64,000 bases of DNA from NCBI GenBank assembly GCA_038363925.1, contig JAQQWL010000003.1, positions 372,001 through 436,000 of the forward strand, given 5' to 3'. A program made the translations under genes and the position numbers. Shown piece by piece: positions 56,034-64,000 of the stretch. Each line of letters opens with the position of its first letter. Positions within the stretch are counted from its first letter, which is position 1. This stretch comes from Apiospora phragmitis. Lineage: Eukaryota; Ascomycota; Sordariomycetes; Amphisphaeriales; Apiosporaceae. The notes below the pieces were generated by a model. That model was given only the letters and a program-made list of their open reading frames with translations. It was not told the DNA's origin and did not search any database.

Positions 56034-56904
56034 ATGGTTTCCAGCAAAGGTGAATAAAACGAGATACAATAGTCTCTCACGCCTACCCGCAACTTCTGAA
56101 CTGACAATCCGTTCCCTGCCATACAGGCAAGCCCACCGACCCGGGGCTGCGTGAAGAGCTCAAGGAGGAGATCAAGGCCGAGCCGAACAAGTCTGGCGGT
56201 GGTGAGGGGCAGTGGGCCGCCTGGAAGGTGGGTTCTCTTCTTTTGCCCTACACTCTGCTATCATATCCCTCAATTAGCACTATTTTCCTCAACACAGCCT
56301 GCCCTTATAGCTCAGTGGTAGAGCGCGTCACTCGTAAGCGACCTGTTATCCGACAAGGCAAGCAGCGGCCGATAAGATATGACGAGGTCCGTCGTTCAAT
56401 CCGGCGTGAGGGCATTATTTCTCTTTTTGCCAATTTTGGTAATTGCATTTGATTCCACAGTTGTGAGAGACGGAAGGATACCTCAGATCTCAGACTCTGC
56501 ACCTGGCTGGTGGCTGGCCAGTGGCTAGTGCGGCTGGTTAATTAAGCATACTTGCACCGCGTCCACCGACCCATACGCCGTCAATTCGACTCTGAGCTTG
56601 CGAGATAAGCAGAATGGCGCAACGCGGGTCCGGAGTTCGATTCGGGGGTGGGGACCACCGGCGCCTACTCCAGTTTCTTCTTCACTCACTCACCACGTCG
56701 CTTTTCAATCCTTTCCGTTGACGATCCTGCGTTTCCAAACGAGTACCACCCCACCCATACTAACAAGCGTTGCAGGCCTCCAAATTGGCCAAGGAGTACG
56801 AGAAGCAGGGCGGCGGTTATGAGAACGAGGCCGGGTCCAAGAACCAGCCTAAGAAAGGTGCTCCGCAAGCCAAAAGCGAGAAGCAGAAAGAGGACGAGAC
56901 ATGA
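56034..56904 (+). CDS. Small conserved hydrophilic fungal protein (81 aa), three exons, tRNA gene in intron 2
   Basis: Exons 56034-56049, 56127-56227 and 56776-56904. Intron 1 is 77 bp (donor GTGAAT, acceptor ATACAG); intron 2 is 548 bp (donor GTGGGT, acceptor TTGCAG). The joins give MVSSKGKPTDPGLREELKEE, a GGGEGQWAAWK-ASKLAKEYEKQ junction and GYENEAGSKNQPKKG, ending ...KEDET. The protein is highly charged, without hydrophobic core, signal peptide or membrane helix. The GxWxAWKAxxL and GSKNxPKKG segments look like those of small conserved proteins of unknown function in ascomycetes. The first exon is only 16 bp. Intron 2 is far longer than the others in the window and carries a tRNA-Thr gene on the same strand (56301-56414). 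If intron 2 were not removed, translation would end soon after exon 2. Confidence 0.75.
56301..56414 (+). tRNA. tRNA-Thr (anticodon CGT) with a 42-nt intron
   Basis: The acceptor stem GCCCTTA pairs with TGAGGGC (one G-T wobble). The D-arm TAGCTCAGTGGTAGAGC is canonical. The anticodon stem CGTCA pairs with TGACG across loop CTCGTA-A, with anticodon CGT at 56333-56335. The T-arm CGTCGTTCAATCCGGCG is well formed and contains the B-box. The intron runs about 56337-56378, right after position 37, the usual place for eukaryotic nuclear tRNA introns. Anticodon CGT decodes ACG (Thr). Discriminator base A follows the acceptor stem, and a T-run terminator (ATTATTTCTCTTTTT) begins just after. It sits inside the second intron of the small gene and on the same strand. 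Confidence 0.93.
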
Positions 56905-57184
56905 ATGGATTGCTAATTTTCGGCATGTCGGCTGTTTTGAGTAGCATATACAGCCCATACGATCAGTGGCTCTGCCACATTTAATCCTACTATTTCTGCA
57001 TAAAACATCACTTCTGCGGGGAATGTGTCTCGAGGCGATACGTTCAATGGAAGTGCATAAAGTCAATCAGCACAGTTCCCTGGAGAAGTATGTGGCAATA
57101 CATTTCGAGCAAGAATAAGATATCAAAGTTCCGAATGACGATAAATGAGAGAACGGAAAAATATAACAACATCGTTCGTCTCGC

Positions 57185-57676
57185 TTAAAAATAGCAATCG
57201 AACGAGCTAATAATATAGACATCTAACGAGTGGCTGTATCGCCATCCTACGGTTATCATAATCCTCCCCCGAAATGCAACGCATACATCTTGCTGGTAGA
57301 GTTCCCATGATACTCCCCTGACACCTTTCCAAGCGTATTGTCGATAACAGGAGAAGCTTCTCCCTTGTGGGGACAGCATCCAAGATCTATGCAAGGCCGC
57401 GAGGGCCAGCACGAGCGGCGGGCTCAGCGCGCGCCGCGCGAACAGGAAGCACTCGGCCAGGTTGGCGAGGACGGTGCCGAGCGCGGCGACGAGCAGGTAG
57501 GCGGTCCAGCCGGCGAGCGCGGCGTCGCTCGGGCGGGCGGCCCCGGCGCGCTGGGCTTGGTCTAGGGCCTGGAGGACTGTGCAGGAGGCTACGAGGTAGA
57601 GGAGGGAGATGACCGACTGGACCACCCAGACGGGGATGAACCAGCGTTTCTGCCAGAGGCTGCTGTAGGTTACCAT
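57185..57676 (-). CDS. Tetraspan-like small membrane protein (about 163 aa), C-terminal end uncertain
   Basis: From the Met at 57676 (MVTYSSLWQKRW) three hydrophobic helices are visible: PVWVVQSVISLLYLVASC, YLLVAALGTVLANLAECFLF and PLVLALAAL. The pattern, with a charged ARR loop before the third helix, resembles small fungal four-helix membrane proteins of unknown function. After ALHRSWM (about residue 95) the sequence turns hydrophilic and no fourth helix appears. Either an unrecognised intron lies there or the gene is broken at that point. Upstream in-frame codons (a Thr repeat from GTC/TTG repeats near 57680-57700) look like leader sequence. Confidence 0.55.
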   Translation of the reverse strand: MVTYSSLWQKRWFIPVWVVQSVISLLYLVASCTVLQALDQAQRAGAARPSDAALAGWTAYLLVAALGTVLANLAECFLFARRALSPPLVLALAALHRSWMLSPQGRSFSCYRQYAWKGVRGVSWELYQQDVCVAFRGRIMITVGWRYSHSLDVYIISSFDCYF

Positions 57677-58872
57677 TGTTGTTGTCGTCGTCGTCGTTGT
57701 CGCTGCGTGTATACTTGCTGGGGTTAGTGGTGGTGGATGCGCAATTAGTTTATGGGTAGAAGAGGAAGAGTATATCAAAACTGTGTTCAGCTAACGAATG
57801 AATTGCTTCTTGGGGATATCATACCGTTCATGCTACGAGCAGAGCATCGTCCTCTGTACTATTATACTCAGACTTAGTAGCATGGAGGACGGGGGTTCGG
57901 TGCCAAGCCAAGGAATACTACTCCTGTTAGGCATCAGAATTAAGCAAAGCCCGGGACCCCTTCTCTGATAGGGCAGCGGTCGATCGACCCATGCCATCTG
58001 TGCATAAGGACCAATGATCTACATTGGCGCAGAATTGGGTAAAACTACTGCCTGAGAAGACGAGGGATAAAGATCACCTGTGTGAGCTGGCAGCCAATGC
58101 TCCCTCGGTCTGGCCATTTGCATCCGGACCCTTTCGCGGATTCGGATGCAGACCCCTCTTCCGTGCCGCACATAACATTGCGATGTCCCGTGTTGCGTGT
58201 TGCTGACTACTACGGATCGGAACCACGCCAATGGCATGCTATGATTAGCATCACGACCGGGGGCACTGCCCCGTTTGATGTGACCTTTTCCGAATTTGAC
58301 AGCATACCGATTCTTTGGCGGTACGGAAAAGGGGACTGGGATGCTTTTGTGGAAACATATCGTGGAAAGAGAAACATGTCCTCCCTCGATGCGATAATAC
58401 CATTTCTTCCGTTTCGCAATGGGCTGCCTTCTTCCATTTCGGAAACGAGAAAAAGCAGCGAAGGTCAAGTTTCCGTGACCCCCGAACTGTTTCCCACATG
58501 CATTCTTCCGGCCGGATTCCCCGAGGGCAAACTTGAGACTGGCGAGCAGAAGTGCAGAATTCTTCACGCGACACCGAGATAGGCAGGTGCGAATATTCAT
58601 CTCAAGTTCTCATGTACTGTCCCAGGCTCTGTAACCTGCAGTACAGAACGGCTCCCCCCCCCCCCTCTCCTGGTGATGTGAGTGCCCCTCGACACGAGGT
58701 TCTGATAATAAAAGAACTGTGACGACTCGGTAGACGAATCCACTAAAAAGAAGGTAGCAGCATGCCCTGACTGTCTATCTAGTTTCTAGAAAGACTAGTC
58801 GGAAAATAGGGGCTTTCAAGTACACTCTTGGTGACACGAAGGCCACGGACCCTTTACTCGGTCACCTTCCGT
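57677..58872. other. Intergenic, no supported gene
   Basis: A 166-codon plus-strand frame at 58082-58582 has an equally long antisense frame and no recognisable domain; I do not call it. A C-run (10-12 nt) lies near 58655. Confidence 0.4.
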
Positions 58873-59193
58873 CTAACTACTGACGGCTTGAAGCATTTCT
58901 GGAATCTGCGATACAATAGGTGTCTGCATCTTTGTCCCGGTCTCAGTCCCGGCTTCGGGCCTAACTTTTGCGTTTGGGTCTCCTGCGCCGGAAGCTCCTG
59001 AACCCGGAGTTTCTGGGACTCGAGTCGAATAGATCCGGTACATCTTCATACGAAAGCCAGTGATCCACCCTAACCGCATCACCAGCGCCTCCGGCCTCTC
59101 CAATCCGGTCTGATACACCTCGGGAGCCATGAGCAGACCGTAAAAGAAAAAGCGACGGGGCCGCCTCGTTTCTGCCTTTTCAAAATCGGGCAA
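58873..59193 (-). pseudogene. Fragment of a gamma-glutamylcyclotransferase-like (AIG2) gene
   Basis: The minus-strand frame contains RRFFFYGLLMAPEVYQ and LGWITGFRMKMY, the N-terminal substrate-binding strand (FFYGTLM-type) and the following strand of AIG2/GGCT-like proteins. The frame stays open upstream towards the C-run at about 59303 but has no ATG. Downstream, where the family continues with YPTLVP and a catalytic Glu region, the sequence becomes Pro/Gly/Ser-rich and stops at 58873. The family's core beta-barrel is therefore incomplete here. It may be a relic, or a gene whose other exons I cannot place. Confidence 0.4.
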
Positions 59194-60803
59194 CTTGGAA
59201 GCTATAACAGACTGGCGACTTAGCTTGACTTCTTCAACCCAGGCGGAAGTGGTGGTGGAAGTGGCATGTTGTTCAAGGGTGAAGTAGGCTATGGCCGCCC
59301 CCGGGGGGGGGGGGGGTCACTTGCAGGAATATGCCGTGGTGATACAATAATTGGATGAATGGTGAGATAGATATGGTGGTGCTGGATGTTGGAGTTGGCT
59401 TCTTGGAAAGGGGGGTACAGAACCAACAGTGGAGGGGGGCTGAGCAAACACCGCCGTCGGACCTGCTCCTCAACCAACCAATCATCCCCTCTATGAATGT
59501 GCATCCGAATCGGAAAGCCACCAGATGTTCATGGAAAATCGTTCGTATTCATGGAGATTTCGAGATTAAACTTGGCCTTTTCCGGCAATTTCTTTACCAG
59601 GCCTATGCATAATGATCAAAAATCCCTTTGCCAGGCTCGTTTGGGATGTCCCTGGAGGCGCCAGACACATGCACGCAGCCCGAAACAGATGCTCAAAAGA
59701 TTGCAGGTGCCAATACCTTTCCTCGCCAGCCACGATGACAGCTGGCACTAAATGCGCTTGTACAGATGTCTTGCAGCCCACACTAATGCATCAATCCCCC
59801 AAGACGGGGTGGGGGTGTCTCCTTTGCTTTTTGTGACTGACGACTCCCCATTCGCTGACCGTTACTAGATCGCCACGTCACACAGCCCGTGGAAGCTTGG
59901 CCACGGATAACCGTGCCATATTTTGGGTGGTCTGTCAGCAAAGGGTCCGCTCCCAACCGAAAGCTTCCGAGACTTCCTCGCGGGTTATTGGCCGGACCGG
60001 ATAAATGCCGAGCTGGAGAAGAAGCACCAGGATGGCAATTGGGAGCAGGAAAAGCAGGAGACTACTGATATGGGTATACACTGGAATGAGCAGGAGGATG
60101 AGCTGGAAGAGACTTTGTGTGAAGACACACATTTGGACAACGTGAGATTACAGTGGGATAGATGGGTTGACGAGTTGGATAGGATTGTGGCTGGGAAGCC
60201 GACTCTCATTTGTTTGAAGTGCGGAAATAATCCGTGTGAGCGCCGGAGCTGGTGTCCACCTCTTGGTAGGGTTGGTAGTGCTCAATAACACACTATTCGA
60301 GAGTGTGTGAATAAGAAGTAATTGACTAAACGGAGAAAGCATACATGAGACAAGCGAAGTCCTTTCCACAGCTATTTGAGCTCACAAATCGGGGACAGGT
60401 CTCACCAAGCGCTTCTCAATGATGTAACGTAAGTTTGTTTGGCCTTTGGTATCCTTCCCTGGCCTGCCCCTTTTTTCTTCGGGGTAGCTGCTTACGCCCA
60501 AACAGAATTGGAGTTGTCAATTTCTCCTTGTAATGAAATCAGAAGCACACCAGAATCCATTGTGGATGCAACTAGCCGGACACGAGAAGGCTTGGTAGAT
60601 AGGGGCAGAGTCGTATAGCCAGTGTAGAAAAGATATCGCGCGTTGACCACGGAAGAAATAGTGTGTGCGACAAGTAAAGAAATAACCAGGAAACGGCAGT
60701 ACACAGTTTGATCCATGTTTAAAAGAGTGTGGGTGGTGTTGTCATTTTGATATGATGTTTCTGGGACCAGTGGATGTCTGTCTCGTAATCAAAAACAAGG
60801 TGG
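59194..60803. other. Intergenic with one unassigned open frame
   Basis: A plus-strand frame from about 59923 to 60288 encodes an acidic, Trp-containing segment (FRDFLAGYWPDRINAELEKK...) ending with a Cys pair pattern (CLKCGNNPCERRSWC). It has no ATG at a sensible place and no recognised domain; it may be an exon of an unplaced gene. The right end holds the 3' UTR of the HET gene. Confidence 0.35.
59303..59317 (+). repeat. Homopolymer G run
   Basis: Fourteen or more consecutive G bases follow CCCCC. Such runs are prone to length errors and could mask the true frame of the AIG2-like fragment. Confidence 0.7.
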
Positions 60804-63800
60804 CTAGCGCCTGGTAACAGGCCGCCTCTTCCTCAGGCTACCGGCATCCAGGTCCATGGTCTGCTGCTGGCCACGAGTGGCTCTTGGCTCGTGAAGTCGT
60901 CCGTGGGATGGATCGGTCGAAAGCCGGGATCCGCGCAGCGTTCTCCTGTCCGCCCGACTGCCGCGGCCCTTGGAACGCGCTTTCTGCGCCCAGCTTGGCG
61001 ACGCCGGTCTCGTATCCGAAGTGGGCGGCGCGAGTAGCTTGTAGAAGCGCAGGTGTTCGAGCATGTAATTGTCGGGGCGGACATGGTCATCCCCACATCC
61101 CCCCATCTTGAAATGGTCGCTGATGTGTTCCATCCGAGTGGTGAAGTTCGTCAAGAGATCGCCGCCCTCGTTCGCGGCGGAGAAAGTCGTGTCGCAGAAC
61201 CAACATGAGCACTGATCCGGAAGCATGCCTCCTAGATGCTGATATCTGATGTGGTCTATCCAACCACTCACGTCTGAAAGTCTGAATCGCATTTTGCAAG
61301 TAAAGAGCCCCAGGAACTCGCACGGGAGCCTTCCGACTGCTTGTGTGGAAGTTGGCAATTTTTTGGAAGCCTCAAAGGCTCCAGGTAGGCTCCATGTCCC
61401 CTCAGGGACACCGTGATTAGGGTTTTGGCTGTAATGTGAACAGGTTTTCTCCATTGAAGCGTTTGGTACGTCAGTGGGCTCAAGGCCTCCTCCCGCGTTG
61501 AGCCCAAGGGATTCTTGGATAGATGTCCAGTTATGACCATTTACTGCCGTGGGCCCTGTGAAGTTGTCCTGGCTTAATGGCATGGGCGGGGCCATGATCA
61601 TCTTGTTGATGCTCGGATTCGACCGGACAGAGTCGACGGCTACTTCGGTCTCTGTAGCAGACGGAGACGGCTCAAGTTTCCCAGCCAATAATTCTTCAGG
61701 GCTCCGCTTCTGTAATTCGATGATAATCCTTGTGCCGCATTCCATGAACTTGTTGATCACGGTATTGTATACCAACGAGTAAGTCGAAGCTAGATCACTC
61801 TCTTCATTCCGTGACTCCCACTCAAGCATCCCCATATCCTTGAGTAGAGAAGCCATCATGAGTTGACCTTTGCTCTTCCAAAATTTCTGAAAGACCAGGC
61901 AGAGCTTATCAATGTCATTGTCCGGATACGCTGATCGTGGTTTATGAGACCCGGGAAATATGATCCCCCAAAGGTGGAACCAGAGCTCCTCTTCATTGCA
62001 ATATCGATAGTTCATACGAATGAGCGAGGCTTGGAAATCAGAGATTCCTTCAACATAACCAGATTCCGCATGAATGCAAGCTCGTGACACAATATGCTGG
62101 TCTCTGTCCGACACTAGTCCGAAGGCCTTGAAGCACGTCGGGCAGTATGGCGGCTGCCTATGCTTTCTCAGAATATGTCGTCTTAAGCTTGCTATGTTCG
62201 AGCTGCGAGGCAATCTGCAATCCCCGTACTGCTCTGGGTCCTTCTTGTAAAAGGGGCAGCTAAGGATCGTCGGATGGTGGTTTGTGTTCTTCTCCGAGGT
62301 GTAGCAGTTGCTTATTAAAAGACCCGGAACAATTTTTTGATAAGCAGAGTTTACCTGGTACCCAGTGGCGAGTGTTGAGGTGAAATCTATGGCTCCTGTC
62401 GAGTTGGGCGTTGCCACGTCCACATGTAGCACATGCCAAGGGCCCCGTAGCTCATGAACTAGGGCCTGGAAAAAAATACGCATGATATTATCGATCAAGT
62501 CATCCATTATTGGGGCGAACCTTTCTCGAGTTTCAACCGAAATATCCTCCTCTTCAGGCCCGCAGAAGGAAACGCTGTCTGCATCGCTCATAGCTGTGTT
62601 GTTCTCGTCAACTTGCGAAGTAGCAATACACGACATGATATCAGCATCAGGGTCGTGCACCCCGGGAAAGTAGCCTGGCCGCAGTAGACGATTCCCATTT
62701 TTATGAGGCGTGGTATGACTCTTGTGGATTCCAGCCAGACTCAAGCCTTCGATATTTCTGTGAGGCAGCCAACCAGAATCTTTCGGCACCAAAGCCTGGA
62801 CATTGGTTTGGAGAGAACCGAGATAGTCGTATCCATTAGAAATACGGCACATCTCTAGATCCGAGACATGAAGAACTGAGGATATCCGGGAAGTATCAAA
62901 TCTCCGCTCGTGCATCTTCAGATAAATGACTTGGAAAAAGGGGCCGAAATCACCCGTGGGGACCAAAAGCTTTTGTGGGTGTGTCCTCACAAATATGCCA
63001 TTGACCTCACGAATGGAAATACCAAAGGCCTCTGCCGTCACCTTGTCTTGTGACTGGCCCATCAAAGCCCAGATCATATCCGATTTTGAGTCCTCTCTGA
63101 ACAGGGCTGGATTGTTGACTCGCAATCCCTTATTTGTCAAGGTGTACTCGTAGGCCAACATGAATGGCTTTGGATAGAATGAGGCCTCGGAAAATAACAG
63201 AAACTCATCTGGGGACTTTGCTAGAAGGCCTCGAGTCTCTTCGCAACCTGAAGAAGTCCAAGCAAAGATGGAGGTATCATCTGAGGATCTAATGAATTCT
63301 TCCTGCAGTCGACGAAACGCAGATGGTCCCTCGCCGTAAATGATGGGCATGTTGACATCGCAAATACCCAAGAGACAGTAGGCGATGTCCTCCACTCTGG
63401 ACGTCTGTCTCCCTGCGGCCCAAGATAGTCGGGTGGCGATGGACGCGTCATATATGCGACCTCCGTCTCGAAGCACGCTGTGGCAGATGCGGGTTGTTTT
63501 GGAGAGGATGTCGAGCATGAGGTCTGAGCACTTTTCCCCAATGATGCGCCAATCTTGGTCGTAGAACCATACTTCCGGGGGCGCGATAAGTTCCTGGAGA
63601 GTCCAACCCCTCGTAAACCACCTGCTCTTGGAAAGCATCTCAGTGTCGTTAGACCACTCAGACACGGCGATGTCCTGTAGATAGGCAACGCAAATAGCGG
63701 CCTCTCGATAGATCCGAAACATGGAGTTGATGGCTTCGGAAGCCTCGGCGGACGAAGACTGATCGATGCAGCAAGTGTCTACCCAGGTATACTGAATGCC

Positions 63801-64000
63801 ACGTTGCTTCATGAGTTCGCAGAACCTTTTAACCTTGTTGCCACCGGCCTTCTGTTGCCAGGTATGTTTGCCTGCCCCGAGTTCTCCAAATGTCAGTTCC
63901 TCTTCGTCCTTTGCCCATGTGTGTGACAGAATTGCGTATATGGGCAGTTCTTGTCTTGGAAAATTTGCGACTTCCATGGTGTAAACATTGATGAGTCGCA
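60804..64000 (-). CDS. HET-domain protein fused to two zinc-finger-like modules; start codon straddles the window edge
   Basis: One uninterrupted frame. The first in-window Met is at 63977 (1057 aa), but the frame continues to the edge as xTG-CGA-CTC, reading (M)RLINVYTMEV, the usual start of this HET class, so the A of ATG is probably base 64001 (1065 aa). Residues below count from 63977. HET domain, about 12-230: YAILSHTW, TWVDTCCIDQ, RGWTLQELIAP, then RLSWAAGRQTSRVEDIAYCL and MPIIYGEGPSAF. First finger module: C574, C587, H601, H606; C612, C615, H628, C634; then W666...IIFP675, matching the 400-aa protein at 14441-15702. Second, different module: C886, C894, H909, H914 and CWFC (925/928), H951, H955, with RPDNYMLEHL. 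The C-terminal 70 residues are strongly basic. HET domains act in non-self recognition and cell death; the fingers may sense or localise, by inference only. Confidence 0.92.
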   Translation of the reverse strand, partial: RLINVYTMEVANFPRQELPIYAILSHTWAKDEEELTFGELGAGKHTWQQKAGGNKVKRFCELMKQRGIQYTWVDTCCIDQSSSAEASEAINSMFRIYREAAICVAYLQDIAVSEWSNDTEMLSKSRWFTRGWTLQELIAPPEVWFYDQDWRIIGEKCSDLMLDILSKTTRICHSVLRDGGRIYDASIATRLSWAAGRQTSRVEDIAYCLLGICDVNMPIIYGEGPSAFRRLQEEFIRSSDDTSIFAWTSSGCEETRGLLAKSPDEFLLFSEASFYPKPFMLAYEYTLTNKGLRVNNPALFREDSKSDMIWALMGQSQDKVTAEAFGISIREVNGIFVRTHPQKLLVPTGDFGPFFQVIYLKMHERRFDTSRISSVLHVSDLEMCRISNGYDYLGSLQTNVQALVPKDSGWLPHRNIEGLSLAGIHKSHTTPHKNGNRLLRPGYFPGVHDPDADIMSCIATSQVDENNTAMSDADSVSFCGPEEEDISVETRERFAPIMDDLIDNIMRIFFQALVHELRGPWHVLHVDVATPNSTGAIDFTSTLATGYQVNSAYQKIVPGLLISNCYTSEKNTNHHPTILSCPFYKKDPEQYGDCRLPRSSNIASLRRHILRKHRQPPYCPTCFKAFGLVSDRDQHIVSRACIHAESGYVEGISDFQASLIRMNYRYCNEEELWFHLWGIIFPGSHKPRSAYPDNDIDKLCLVFQKFWKSKGQLMMASLLKDMGMLEWESRNEESDLASTYSLVYNTVINKFMECGTRIIIELQKRSPEELLAGKLEPSPSATETEVAVDSVRSNPSINKMIMAPPMPLSQDNFTGPTAVNGHNWTSIQESLGLNAGGGLEPTDVPNASMEKTCSHYSQNPNHGVPEGTWSLPGAFEASKKLPTSTQAVGRLPCEFLGLFTCKMRFRLSDVSGWIDHIRYQHLGGMLPDQCSCWFCDTTFSAANEGGDLLTNFTTRMEHISDHFKMGGCGDDHVRPDNYMLEHLRFYKLLAPPTSDTRPASPSWAQKARSKGRGSRADRRTLRGSRLSTDPSHGRLHEPRATRGQQQTMDLDAGSLRKRRPVTRR

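Noticed and set aside
57900..57980. Possible 5S rRNA-like sequence
   Set aside because: The internal promoter boxes and conserved helices of fungal 5S rRNA are not present.
58082..58582. 166-codon plus-strand frame
   Set aside because: An overlapping antisense frame is equally long; no domain or conservation cue.

Overview
The window looks like a filamentous ascomycete chromosome, most likely a Pezizomycotina mould of Sordariomycete type. Evidence: short introns (about 54-175 bp) with GTAAGT-like donors, CTAAC/CTGAC-like branch points and AG acceptors; HET-domain proteins; a fungal hybrid histidine kinase; an ENA-type cation ATPase; cytochrome P450s; secreted CBM18 and ECM33-like cell-wall proteins; and a tRNA-Thr with an intron. 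Species cannot be named from sequence alone. All exon joins were made by eye from splice motifs plus reading-frame and family continuity.

Layout. 1-15.7 kb: housekeeping or surface genes, mostly on the minus strand (ENA P-type ATPase, amidohydrolase, two-domain chitin-binding protein, ECM33-like GPI protein with an apparent frameshift, C2H2-type fungal protein). 15.7-20.5 kb: gene-poor, with one acidic single-TM protein. 20.5-26.6 kb: a gene graveyard. A degenerate direct repeat brackets a decayed eEF1B-gamma/GST-like gene and a broken Clr5-ankyrin gene, and is followed by the 3' half of a P450. 27-34.8 kb: epoxide hydrolase, HET-domain protein, two decayed genes (methyltransferase; a fungal membrane-protein family) and a small secreted protein. 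36.8-40.2 kb: an SDR and a complete P450, converging. 40.2-47 kb: a desert with no gene I can support. 47-54.5 kb: a VWA-domain protein and a 1203-aa hybrid histidine kinase. 56-64 kb: a small conserved gene hosting a tRNA gene in its intron, a tetraspan-like membrane protein, an AIG2-like fragment, and a large HET protein running off the right edge.

Connections. Several genes belong to families tied to fungal non-self recognition or rapid birth and death (two HET proteins, a Clr5-ankyrin relic, a C2H2 module occurring both alone and fused to HET). The most unusual architecture is the edge protein, HET plus two different zinc-finger-like modules; its first finger module matches the free-standing 400-aa protein at 14.4-15.7 kb in residue spacing. 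Sensing and cell-surface genes (histidine kinase, chitin-binding, ECM33, ENA) and oxidative metabolism genes (P450s, SDR, epoxide hydrolase, amidohydrolase) make up most of the rest. I see no intact transposon, CRISPR array or rRNA.
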